From positions 434,001-498,000 of the forward strand of contig MU008164.1 in NCBI GenBank assembly GCA_010909165.1: DNA of 64,000 bases. The letters run 5' to 3'. Positions 24,130 through 35,779 of this stretch are shown one piece after another. This DNA comes from Anthoceros angustus (Eukaryota; Streptophyta; Anthocerotopsida; Anthocerotales; Anthocerotaceae). A program made the translations under genes and the position numbers. Under the pieces are notes generated by a model that saw only the letters and a program-made list of their open reading frames with translations, searched no databases and was not told where the DNA came from. The stretch's first letter is position 1, and each line of letters starts with the position of its first letter.

Positions 24130-26490
24130 CACCGGCTTTATGGTGAGGATCCGGGTAAAACTTAGCTCACCGGTTGAGCAAACCGAAAGCAACCGACGGT
24201 GTTTGTTGGGTGCCTCCCCGTCACCGTGCGGGCGGCACCGATGGCATGCCGGTCCGCGTCCTCGCGGAGCGGCATTGCACCGTCCCCACGTCTCCCCAAC
24301 ATTTAGGGAACCATACGGTCGCCACCGGTATGTATTTGGCCTCTAAACCACCACGTGTGGTGTGCGGCGGGGCAGGGGCGACCTTTATGTCATCTCGAAC
24401 TTTCAAAATGCCCGGCCGGCGTGCCCAAATTCAAAATCAAAAGTTAAATACGTTTTACTTTTTACAATAGGAGTAACTCTTATGGACTATAGTAATAACA
24501 ACTAACCACCGTCGGCAACCTGGGTTACATTACCGCACGCTGCCCGCGTGCTGCCAACCCGGCAAAATCAACATTCAGAAGCATAGCGCGCAGTCGAGAT
24601 TGGAGGATTGGTGCTTGCGACGGGTGCTCTCTTCCGTGTACTCGCTTGCTTCATCCCACCGGCTTCGACCGTGTACTAACCCACGTTTACCCCTTTCCTT
24701 CGCCGTCTTCTACCAAACAGCACACCCCACATTACCACATCAACACTGGATTGTCCGGATAACATCGTCACCATTGCATCCCAAATTGTGGCCTAGCAAT
24801 TGGGTGGAGAGACACTCACCCCACCACTGTGTCTTCCCTCTCGGGTCCACACAAACACCCCACCGGTTTGTACTCATTCCTCATTCTCAGATCCGCGACA
24901 CGCGACTTCCGCTGAACCCACGTAGTATGATGCCTCGGACATGCTCCATTGGCGGGCACACCTTACTCACGATTTAGTTTGTGCACGGGTAACCCTCTTG
25001 CTTCGCATCGGGTTGCAAGATCCGGGCGGGGTAGTTGCGTTGTAGGGACAATTACCGTCGATGGCTGGTCCTCCTCTTCCCGCCCACTCCGTTTAGGTGT
25101 GCTGCCGGTGGACGCTGTTTGTCTTACCTCGTTGCCCCCCCCGACCTTGCCAAAATAACACGACAAGTATCAGTCACCCCCAACAGATGAATCTACTACA
25201 AACGAGCACCAAACGACGGGTCACATTGTAGCATGTCTACTAGTACCGACAAATGCTCCTTGTCGATCACGTGCTGCCCTGAATCGGGCTATGCCTTCAA
25301 GGTCGTGTGTCTTGCACCATTCGGTTTCATCCCTGGTCGGCATCTCTCCCCACCGAGCGTAAAATGCTTTTCGGAACTCAGTTGCACCCCCCCGACCATA
25401 TGGGTTCGAGCCTGCACCATTGTGCTTCCTTAAAGCGTGCCTCTCAGCTGCCCGGTCATGTCGCGCCACACACCATCACCTCTCTCAAGTTCCGCACTCC
25501 AATTTGCATGAGCTTCCAATCCTCCTCTCACATCGAGCCCAAGCGCAAATCCTCATCCCGCACACCTTGTCTCCTCATTTGGGCCGCAACCTTGACTCGT
25601 GGTAACACACGGAAATTCCTCTCTTGTTGACTTGGACAATTTGTGGTGTATGAAATCTCGGTTGGTGATGTGGAAAGACCTCTCTGACAAAGATCCACAA
25701 GCTCACCTCAGAGCCATGGAATGTTCTGTGTAGGGCTTCAACAAGGTCAAGCGAGTTGAGACCAACTCGAAATCCGCCGGTGGAAAGCGAGACTTGTCCC
25801 TAGTGTTCACTCCTCCGATAATCAAAGACTCATTTGGTGTGTCACCAATCGCCTTGGAACAAGGCTCGAGCACAATCGCGCTCGCGCTTCAAGCAACAAC
25901 TTGGCCTTCCCATGCACCTCCAAAAGCGGCCCGTCGGACATCACTAAGGGAAAGCATTCGCAGGTTCATGAGCGCACAAATTGGTTGGGACACTCTCCAG
26001 CCTCGAAATCGTTTCCAAGCCAAAGCTTCTAAGTCCTCGTCTTCTGCATCCGCACCGCGGTGTTGGCCATCCCCTTCCAGTTGGTGGAGACCAGCGTCTT
26101 CCTCTCCATCGTCGGACCACTCCAGCAAAGCCTCAACTTGTGCTCTCGACACTACCGACATGGTCTACCCCCAACTCACAAGAGCGACATCCTCCTGCAG
26201 CAACAACGGTGTGAGTATGAAAATGGAGAGTATAGGCAGAATGAAGTCAAGGTATGTGCTCAGCGTGCAGGGCAACGTTGTCCGCCTCTTCCTTACGTCT
26301 GCAATTCTCTGTGCCAAAGTTTTTTGTGATTCCTCTCCTTTACGCCTCTCACAGCGGGCGTCTTGCCCTGCACGCCTACTTCCACTTGGTACAATGCACA
26401 TCGCCGTCGAGCGCTCATAACTCAATAGCCACCGCCGCATCTGGCCGAATTTGTTGACGCCCATCGCCCGAGACCGCCATAGAAGAGACA
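24130..26490. other. CACTA interior without a recognised gene
   Basis: Frames at 24600-24977 (+), 25794-26420 (+), 25221-25469 (-) and 25889-26161 (-) overlap and none has a nameable motif. The minus frames (FRKAFYARWGEMPTRDETEW, and an acidic DDGEEDAGLHQLEGDG block) lie downstream of the minus-strand transposase, where En/Spm-type elements often encode a second DNA-binding protein. I cannot show that they do so here. Confidence 0.3.
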
Positions 26491-26718
26491 CCTTGTAGTG
26501 ATGTTCAAAGATAGGGTTTTTCTCCGAACCTCATTTTGGCCCCAACCATCCAGAAATGCACATGTCTCATTTCACTGTTTTCAGTGATTTGCGAACCCAT
26601 AGCCCATGCATCCGAGCCCAAGGAAGACCTAATGTGCCCACCGTCCGCACAAATGACGGACACACTTTTGTACCAAGTGGCCGGATGACTTGCGCACTTA
26701 TGCTCCAAAGAGCTGGAG

Positions 26719-28374
26719 TGCACCGAACGTCCGGCGCACTTGTACTATAAAGAGGTGCAATACACTGGGTTTGGAGAGGGTTGCGTCAATACTTGTGTAG
26801 GCAAGCACTTTCGTTCAAGTTGCTTGTGCACACTTGCCACCGCACCAACACTCACATCAATTCTCTTTTCAAACCCGTGATTGAGCAATCCCAGACATGC
26901 ATATCGACTGGCCTCCGTGTCGGAGATAAGCCGCACTTAGATCTGCGGCATTGGGCCCCTTGGGGTGGACAAGGTAAAGGATGGTGAGGCCTCCTCAACC
27001 GTTCTTGATCAAACTCTTGAGCTTACATTTCTTCTTGTCAAGTCAAATCGCTTTCAACCTTAATCTATCCATGGGTGGCACATGGAGCAAGTCGATCTTA
27101 AATTCAAAATCTCTGGCGAAGCTTGGCTATAGTTCGTCTCGAACACCTAGCTGCCGTGTAGTGGGCGTCACGGTGGGTATAGATAGGTCCTCCTTGAGCC
27201 TCACGAAATACTCAGCCATTTGGTCAAAACCCCACTCGGCGACAGCCCTCTTTCTTCGAGATACTGGCTCTCACTAGGGCTCGCGGTGGCGAGCGGATGC
27301 TCTCTTATGCTTGTGTTCGACTACATCAAGAGGCTTTCATTACTCAAGGAAAAATCATCTATTCTATTTATTTTCTTGCTTCTCGCAAAACATTGTGAAA
27401 CATTGTCGTCTTCAAAAGGTTGGCCATTAGAAACCACCATCATACATGTCGAATTTTGGAAAATGTAGCTCATCTAGAAACCAAGGCCTATGCATCTATC
27501 GTGCATCAAACTCGAATGAGCGGACATTTGGCGCACCAATCAAAGAGATCCATGCAAGTCATCGAAGGGCACATAGAGTAAGGCCAAAAGGTTTTACATG
27601 TTGTATACAAAGCGAATGTGGGAATATAACATCAACCAACAAATGATTTTCAAAAATAATATTCATGACTTTACGCCTAGATACCGGATGATTTACAAAT
27701 TTTTCAAACCACTAAAAATCAACACTCCATCCTAGTATTGACTCTAGTTGCTTTGTTGCCTCTAGGTGCAGTGGAGTTGTTACAAAGTTTTCAAAGCGCC
27801 AAAAACAAGCAAGCCATCCTAGTTCTAATTTGACCCAAAAGTGCATAACCAGGAAATTCTCATAGCACCAAAGTCAAGCACCCCATCCTGGTACTGATCC
27901 GACCCGGGGATGCTTAACCTTGGAGTTCTTACGCCATTGAGTCTATGTGCACCTATCCCAAGCGGATATTTCTAGAGAAGACAAAGAATAAATATAGATG
28001 TGCGCCGGACGTCCGGCGCATCCACTCCACCATTTCCATCTCGGACGCCCACAAGATTGGGGTCTCCAGAAAATGCGCCGGACGTCCGGCGCAGGCTTTA
28101 GCAGACTCGCGCCAATGTGCGAACGTCCGGCGCATTGTTCCAATTCCTTCTATGTTTTTCACTCTAACAATGGAGATCCCGGGGTTGTGTACTCAAAGTG
28201 CACCAGACGTCCAGCGCTACTTTTTAGAGTCGTAGTTTGGTCCTCTCGAGATGGCCATGATCAAGCTATCGGTTAATGTTCTCTCACAATTGCGCCGGAC
28301 GTCCGGCGCAGTTGCTTCTTTTCGGCTTGCGAATTGCTACTTTTGCGTGTTGGTTGCGCCGGACGTCCGGCGCA
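26719..28374. repeat. Seven-copy dispersed 20-bp palindrome TGCGCCGGACGTCCGGCGCA
   Basis: Perfect copies lie at 28001-28020, 28074-28093, 28291-28310 and 28355-28374. Degenerate copies lie at 26719-26738, 28118-28134 and 28199-28218. The motif is a perfect self-complement, so each copy is a potential homodimer binding site or cruciform. Spacing is 44-92 bp in the main cluster. The sequences between copies are unrelated. Confidence 0.85.
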
Positions 28375-29123
28375 GTTTGGCTTGCTGGACTAATTTTGTT
28401 TGGATTTGCCTACTGCTCACCCCGCTAGGAAGTACTATCGCTGCGAGGTGTTTAGGATTCCTAGCACCTATTAAAATCCTTGAAATCCCTTCCTTGTGAA
28501 GGTGAAATCCGCGAACCTTCTTGGCTTCAACCCTGTTAGCGTAAGTATTCACGAGAAAATAACATGGTCAATGTCTTTCAGTACATGTCTAAAGAGTGGT
28601 TTTGCTAAAGATGATGCATTTTGGCCTGCTGGGTCATTTTTGGTCTTTAGGGACCCAAACCCCTTTAATGGAGAATAACCCCTATGCTGAGAGACGCTGT
28701 TTAGTGTGGCCCAAAACAAACAGGCCTGAGTGTGGGCGCACACCCCCGGTGACCGAGATTAAAAACAAGGATGGTCCACAGTCAAAATGACTCGAAATGA
28801 CTTGACCTGCCCACACCCTGAGCCCGGTTTGATCAGGATGACCGAGAGACAGTGTACTGAAGTGCGGCCTATATGTAGTAGTAACTAATCAGATGGATAC
28901 GAAGTGTGATCCCACCGTGCCTGCACGGGTGTACATATAACCCAAGCCGACTTACCTGGCATTACATCCCCTGCACAAATGCTCGTGACATGTGGAAGGT
29001 ATACGGTCCCGTCTTCAAATCACGCCCGTCTGCGCAAGCATGTCGAGTGTCCTTGGCGAAAATCCACAATAATCCCCGACCATACTTGGTGGAACTTTGG
29101 TTAATGAACACTGCGTACCGGCT

Positions 29124-31954
29124 TTAGCACAATGGTCGTGAAGTCACCTTCGCCGCGACCTCTATGATCTGAACAACTCTGCCATAGAACTCCGCGGCGT
29201 CGTTGGTGCCCACCATGTCAAAAGTACCATGAACCCAGCTGTCTTGAGTGGACCTCTTGTTCTCATCTCCATCCATTGTCCGAAATGAAAACCCCGCGTG
29301 TTCAGGCCTCGATAAGTATTCAGAGTTTGGCGAGGGCCAAAAGCAAGGGCCCGAATGATAGCCTGATCCGGGCTGCCATTCCACCTCCCATTTCTAACGC
29401 CTTCAAGTAGCCATGCCATAAAGTCATCAATAGCCCCACCGCTGGTATGCTCAAATTTCGCATTGGGCTAGAACTTCGAAAGTCGTAATGATACTGCAAC
29501 CTTTTCCTGGTCATCCACATTTAGTGTTACCTTGTGAGCCCGGCCTATGGTGTGATCCACTTCTTCCATTGAACGACGACGTCCATTGGCCTCATTGTCG
29601 GCCGAAACTCGAGGCATAAAACATGGCCTCCATGGCCACATAACCTGTGGCCATGGAGCCCTCAGCTCGTTGGCGACGTGATTTTTCAGACCAAAGATAA
29701 AGCGCCCATAGGGTACATCCACCGCCCATGGATCGCTCCAAGGCCTCAACTTCATCGACAAGGTGCACAATGAGGTGTTGCATGCGCTCCAAAATGTGGA
29801 AGGCATGTGCTGCTCCAGTTTGATCATGAGGTCAACAACTTCTAGCTTCATACCTGGGATATCTGCCACATTGATTTCCTTGCTGCACATCCATCGGTAT
29901 ACTGCACCTAGCCTTGTGATGCATTTAAGCTCTCGCGGCGGCAATCGACCTCTTAACGCTATTGGCAAATAGTACTGCAACAAACAATGCTTGTCATGGC
30001 TTTTTAAACCAGTTACTTTGGGTCCACTAAAACAACTCTTCAAATTGGCACCGAATCCCGTGGGCGGCTTCATAGCGCACCTTCCTCCACAACCCAAAGC
30101 CAAGGTTTGGAGTCGTTCTCCTCCATGTCAAACCTGCTGCCAATAGTGTCTCCAGACCCACTTATTACTGCCCAGATCGCCTTGCAGTTATTGGCCTCGA
30201 CATGCATGATATCTTTTATCCATAGCTTGCACGTATGATGAACACGCAATGCCTGCGAATGAGGGACCGCTGCCCACGCCCCAAGTGTTAGGCCGCATCC
30301 GGCATGCCGTGAGATGCTCCACCTTCTCATCTCATCTACTACGACATCAGACGATGCGGAGGCGGGCCGGTCTCGGACCTATTGTTGAAGGCTTCGAGTG
30401 GAGAGTCCGTCACGTCATCCATAGCCTCACACCGCTCCTCAAACAAACATTTATCCAATTCCGCAGCCCACCTAGCATCGAGGCCAAGCCCACAATCAAT
30501 GCACGCCGCTTCTACGAACTCGCCAATGATCCCAACCACAGGTAGTCACATGTCGCCATCGAGTGCAGCCCAAGCTTGAAAATACGACCGAGTCACCAAC
30601 AGCCCGTGAGTAATCCTCACATTGAACACCTTCCCATAGCCGCCGCACTGCGTGACTGGGGCTCAAGATAGATATCCATGTTCGCACTTGCCGGACTGAA
30701 TGATCGGATAGGAGGATTCTGCTTCTTGGTGGCAACCCAAGGAGGTAGATTGTGGATGACCAGATCGGCCAAATTGAGTATGAATTGGACTGCGCGCTTG
30801 GGTTCATACCATCTGCAAATGCTCACCGACATTCCTGTCTTCTTCGCCAAGTTCCCACTTGATCCAAAGCTCTCCACGCCGGTGTCGGCTAAAATCCGCA
30901 TCTTTCCATCCGGGCTACGATTGCGAGACCACCATGTCATGTCATGTGCAAGCCTCGGACATCGGAAGATCCCGGGTTGCCCACCAAAGGGAAATGCGAA
31001 CGTTTTCATGGATCGGCTCGACCGCCACCTCGGCCGGTTTCGAGGCACCCTACAATGGTAACAGAAAGTGGCATCCCTGCGCTCTCCCCAGTAAATGTTG
31101 CAGTCCCTTGGACATGCAGGAACCCGCGAGCTTGATTGTGCCACATGGAGAAGAATCCTTTGTGCATCTTGCCGGCTGGCAGGGAGTGTGTTCGGAGAAG
31201 GAAGCAAGCATGTGCGGATGACAGCAAAGAGCTTCGACATGGCGCTGTCAGACAAGTTGAAGCTTTCTTGGACCTGGAGGAGAGCCACAATCGCAGAGAG
31301 GGTGCTCTGGCCACTTATGCACGGTCCCTCACTATTGAACAAAAGCTTCCCGGCTTCAACTGCTAATGTCTCGTACCACTGATCGGGGATGGAATGAATG
31401 AGCCCAGCCATGTCATCCTCGTTAGCGGAAACTACTTCTTCATCATCTGGATTGTTGTCTGGCAGCTCGGGTTGCACATTCTGGTCCTCTGCTCCCTCGC
31501 CACGCCCGTATGGTACCTCACTAAGCTCCTCAATAGAGTCATCCAGCATCCCTTGTAGCAACTCTTCCTGATCCATGACCTCTCGACCCCTCCATGGGTG
31601 CCCCTGCCGGACAAAAGCATAAGCTGTGACGACCGATCCCCGCTGAAATTGATGGACTGCCGACCTTGCGTGAAAGCACCTTTACTTGCATTCGCCGAAT
31701 TCGTGTATGATGTCTGACATGTCATAGGGCAATATCGAACCGAGCACGTCTCCCCAACGGCTTGCAATCTGGACATGGGCATCGCACCCTAGGAATCTGC
31801 CTATTCCTGACGGGCGGAACCATGGTGATGATATACTTGTCCAGCTCGAACTTGCCTTAAAGCTGCCCGAGCTCTGCATTAAAGGGGAACCCATTGTGAA
31901 CGGAAGTGCATTGTTAGCCGCATACTTTGGCATTACGCTTAGAGGTGGGAACAC
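29124..31954 (-). pseudogene. TNP2-like CACTA transposase with DUF4218 and DUF4216 regions, frameshifted
   Basis: Read on the minus strand from about 31954 down, the order is that of plant CACTA transposases. First is an acidic N-terminus (31576-31450). Next is the Transposase_21 block: TLSAIVALLQVQESFNLSDS, then ACPRDCNIYWGERRDATFCY (a CPxxC...CxxC pair), then a hydrophobic NLPPWVATKK segment near 30740. KDIMHVEANNCKAIW (about 30220) corresponds to the family DVMHIEKNVCD motif. DUF4218 follows (30103-29468, GLKSHDKHCLLQYYLPIALR), then DUF4216 (29384-29124, NTRGFHF and DMVGTNDAAEFYGRV). The frame shifts at about 30620, 30340, 30080, 29700 and 29400, so no single reading frame spans it. Confidence 0.85.
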
Positions 31955-32105
31955 ACTCGCTTATATCCAGTTCTGATTTACGCTCCATGCCTACTCGTCT
32001 TGAAAACAAGGCCACCATCTCACGCCAGAGCACTCCCGAGCACATCTGTCTGCACCTCTCTTCGCTTGAAGCTTCTCTTGCTCGCCATGGCGTCCAGGCA
32101 GAGCA

Positions 32106-33144
32106 ATGGGAGTGAGAGCCTGTCCGGGGGGGGGAGCACAAAACCCACCGCAAGTGTCAGTGGGATCGGGGGGAGGCACGTTGCAAGTCCTCGAGCGCAC
32201 TGCCAGTGATGAGTCAAGGCAAAATGTGGCGTCAAAGGGCTTGGTGGGTGAGGATCAGGTAGAGGTGGATGAGAGGCCGATTGCGTGCCGTGCGGGAATG
32301 GGTGTGGCACGGACCCGCCCAATCCCAGTCTGGACTTGGACACATGCGCCGGAGCTCCCATGTGGAGATTATGTGTGTGCGAACGCTTTCAGGGATGGTG
32401 ACGTCCCATCACCTGCAATATGGACACCAGGGCATGGACGATGGGTGATTCAATTGGCAGAAGCGAGCATGATGAGTGGTTTTGAGCGAGACTTTTTCCA
32501 TTGTCGGCTGGCAATCGACGACTCTGGCCCACGGCCTCTCAGACATGGTCCGAATCAGTTGGATGTTCGCAATTGGTGGGTGGCATGTGCGATGCGCTTG
32601 GGCACTCCGTATCTATGCCGTGCGAAGGAACTGGGTGAGTACATTGTCGACATACTGGAGGAAATGCGGTCCATCACCCCTCTACTGCATTTATCAACAG
32701 TGGTGGAGGTGGGGACGCCTGTGACGCGCATGTTTTTCATTCCTACCTACTGGGGAGTAAGTTTGACGTTCTTTGTGTGGAAAGGGAGCCTGTGTTTGAG
32801 CCGAATCATTTCGCAATGAGCCGTCCACCAAGCTGCGAGCCATCATGCCAGGATATCAATATGCGCTTTGATGATATTCGTAATACACAATTGGGAGTAG
32901 TTCGCAGGGCGACTGCTTGGGACAAGCGTCGCATGGCAATGTGGACCGGGCCCGGAGGGTGATGACAGATGTGCTTTTTCCACAAGCCGCAAATCATGAA
33001 GCTATGGGTTGTGAAGAAGTCAGGATCACCTTTTCCGGACATGCTTACGCTTATGTACAACAGTATGAGCACTGGTTTGCTACTCAACTCTTTGCTTCAA
33101 TGAAGAAGGGGCTTCTCAAGTGGTGGCAGGTTGTGTCAAGATAG
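32106..33144 (+). CDS. Unknown plus-strand frame of the CACTA element, divergent from transposase
   Basis: An open frame of 237 codons (32106-32819) is followed in other frames by protein-like text to 33144. It includes RTRPIPVWTWTHAPELPCGD, AIWTPGHGRWVIQLAEAS and GPNQLDVRNWWVACAMRLG. The composition (Trp-rich, balanced charge) looks like real protein. No family is recognised. It lies between the transposase 5' end and the right terminus, so it may be an accessory protein or a captured host fragment. Frame changes near 32820 and 32940 suggest decay. Confidence 0.4.
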
Positions 33145-34080
33145 TGCGGGCTTGTCACTGCATCGCGAGGAAAGGCTGGGCAATTGTTGCTGGCCAGTTG
33201 TTTGCTTTTAAGTTTCAACCGCGTGCACTCGTCCGGGCTGTGCAGGTGTCCGTCTTTGGGCCGCTGGTGGAGATGGATTAGGACTGGCAGGAATGCCGTC
33301 TTGTGTCTTCGATTACCATGCCTCCTGGCATGGTAGGGATTGAATTGTTGAGGGTGTGGCATAGTAGTGGGGCTGGAAAAGTTTGCCAGTGTTTTTCGTT
33401 TGGTTTATGGAAAAGTGTGCTAGGCATTTTGACATAGATAGGGCGCCTGGTTTCCAAATCGGCACAAAATTGCATGGGTTTAGGTAGGACCTTCTCTGAT
33501 CAAGAGACATAGTAGGCCCTCCTCTGATTGGACCGTGCCTGAATGGTCAGACGGGCAACTTTGTCCGAGGTATGAACCTGTTATCCTTTGAAGTTTGAGC
33601 AAATGTATACAAAATAGCGCAGTAGGGGTGAAACGGGCCAGAGCAGGCAACTATTGTCAATGGTGCAGGTAACCGATCGCGGACAAACCAGTCCATGGTT
33701 CAAATCGCAATGTGCATGCTTGCCCATTGGGTGTGACGGGCGATTGAAGACCGGGCAGTCCACCCGAACTGACCGCTACCCTAAAACACCAATTAAGGCC
33801 GGCCCCACCTCACCCATGCGCCGGAAAACTATTGTCAACCGGGACACCGATCTGTCAGTCCATGACTTCCGATTACCGGTAATATGGCGGAGAGGCGCAT
33901 TCCCACAAACTTGCGTAAGTGGCAAACGCTTGTTGAACGCGATGCCGAAAGTGGATGTCGTTCCTTGCGCAGGCACCTGGCCCTCTGCCCAAAATTTCCG
34001 TTTGTCGAGCTCAAAATCGGCTCGAGGCCAACACCGGCGTCATTCGGTGGCGTCATTTCCGAGCGTGCATTGCGGTGGTG

Positions 34081-34776
34081 CAGCGAGAAGATCAAGAGAG
34101 CGTGGCGCAACGCATCAGCGTATACATACGAGGCGGCGGGTTTGATTTCCGACATTTGCGACATCGCATCTCCCTTCGCGTGCCTTGTTCTAGGCTGGAG
34201 TCGATGGTTGCGGCGTCGTGTTGTTGCGGGGCGTTGCCACCGTCGCTCCGGCCACATTGACAAATTCGAGGACAAGGCGCGGCATTTCTTTTGTGGAGCA
34301 TCACGCTGCGAGGAGTGATTGCTCGAAGGCACCGGTGTACCAACATCTCCAAAGTCCCCTAGACGTGCTAGGTATCTTTGCGCTTAAGGAGCTAGGCAGA
34401 TTCACGGATTGATTTGGTGGGTTCGGTGGTCGTTGGATGCATCTTTGCGAGCTACTTTGGCGTCTTGGGATTACGATGGCAGTGGATCCGCTTCAAGATA
34501 ACCAAGGGTGACTTCATCATCCTCCCTCCGGGATGTACCATGATTCACCTGGGCGAATCCTTATTCATCAAGGTTCGGCTCTCTCTTGCCTCGCTAGCCG
34601 CATTGTTCTCTTTGTTACAACTTGCTTTCAATAAAGGTCTTGCAAGGAAGCTTGTTGGCTTGAAGATTGTACCATTGAGGTGCATTTAGGTGTTGGTGGG
34701 TTAATATTATTGGAAACTGTGCAGGCATTGAGGCTCTTCATGGAGGTGCCTTCATGGACAGACGAGACCAGACCCA
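34081..34776 (+). pseudogene. Tandem unit 4, right part: ARD-like 3' exons
   Basis: Homology to the units resumes at GCGAGAAGATCAAGAGAGCG and continues through FEDKARHFF (about 34260-34290), a [17 protein letters not shown] exon (about 34485-34570) and the last exon ALRLFMEVPSWTDETRPT (34728-34780) after GTGCAG. The ARD family has KAMRLFVGEPVWTPYNRP at this point, so the match is strong. Unit homology stops at about 34776, where GACCCAC is followed by unrelated sequence. The YDDEW part and the MYHRF part each carry a small indel. Confidence 0.72.
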
Positions 34777-34958
34777 CTGTGGAATGGGGTTTTTGCGTCC
34801 CAAAGGCGCAAAGAGGCCACATTACCCTCTATGTCGTTATAATCCTAGGATTTGATCCCAAGGGAATGGTTTTGTGTCAAGATGTTCTAAACTACGGGTC
34901 CTAGTCCTACCACAACCGAACCTTACCCTACCAGAAACAACCACTGTGGAGGTCCCAG

Positions 34959-35779
34959 CCACCGCAGTGGTGCGTTCAGCCACCGCAGTGGTTGATTCAT
35001 CCACTGTAGCGGGCTCCCACCACGGGCGCGCGCGTGTCGCGGCCGTCTGGTTGTCACCCGGCTCCCCGGGCGAGGTCTCTGAGAGTTATGGCCTTACACA
35101 CACACACACACCTAGACTCACACCTATTCTAATTCTCTCACAGGGAAGTCCGTCCTCAGAACTTTCCGGAAATTAGGCACCACGACCCCGAATACGCGAT
35201 GTCTCGCTCGCGACCTCAGACCTCACCACTCGCTTCGCCCTTTCTATCATTCCGCGTTTTCTCAAACGCACACGCATTCCCCTCCCCTACATCACGCCAC
35301 CCTTACGCCAAGAACCTTCCACCACACATGGATACCCCCTCTCTTCCTCTTTCTCAGGCCACAGACCTCACTCCGGCCACCGCAGTGGTGATTCGGCTCC
35401 ACCGCGGTGGTTGATTCATCCAGCATGGCGGGCTCCCACCACGGGCGCGTGTCGCGGCCGTCTGGTTGTCACCTCCGGCTCCCGGGCGAGGTCTCGAGTT
35501 ATGGCCTTACACACACACACACCTAGACTCACACCTATTCTAATTCTCACGAAGTCCGTCCTCGAACTTTAAATTAGGCACCACGACCCGAATACGCGAT
35601 GTCTCGCTCGACCCTCATGACCTCACCACTCGCCGCCCTTTCTATCATTCCGCGTTTTCTCAAAGCACGCATTCCCCTCCCCTACGCCACCCTCACCCCT
35701 TACGAACCTTCCACCACACATGGATACCCCCCTCTCTTCCTCTTTCTCAGGCCACACAGACCTCACTCCGGGCCACACA
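34959..35779. repeat. Tandem duplication, about 418-bp unit, two copies plus remnant
   Basis: Copy A (34959-35376) and copy B (35377-35779) both begin with CCACCGCAGTGGT and a second CCACCGC(A/G)GTGG. They continue through GGCTCCCACCACGGGCGCG, a CA-repeat with ACACACACACCTAGACTCAC, and CTATCATTCCGCGTTTTCTC, and end CTCTTTCTCAGGCCACA. Copy B differs mainly by short deletions. A third start (GGCCACACAGACC) follows at once. No coding capacity; origin unknown. Confidence 0.9.

Larger units (their letters stand above)
23977..34080. mobile_element. CACTA (En/Spm-type) DNA transposon, 10.1 kb
   Basis: The left end is CACTACTACAATCCG (23977-23991). The right end, reverse complemented, is CACCACCGCAATGCA. 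Both are followed at exactly the same distance by AAATGACG (ends at base 30), so the termini match positionally, with transitions among the differences. Flanking triplets are CAC (23974-23976) and CAG (34081-34083), close to the 3-bp target duplication usual for this superfamily. The insertion splits repeat unit 4. Inside are a TNP2-like transposase on the minus strand (29.1-32.0 kb), a divergent plus-strand frame (32.1-33.1 kb), a palindrome cluster (26.7-28.4 kb) and several ATGACG/CGTCAT words near both ends. Confidence 0.82.

Noticed and set aside
28001-28374. CRISPR-like regular repeats
   Set aside because: Repeats are self-palindromic 20-mers with irregular spacing in a eukaryotic transposon; there are no cas genes or leader.
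35097-35110. CA microsatellite as a notable repeat
   Set aside because: A short simple repeat belonging to the 418-bp duplication; not separately informative.
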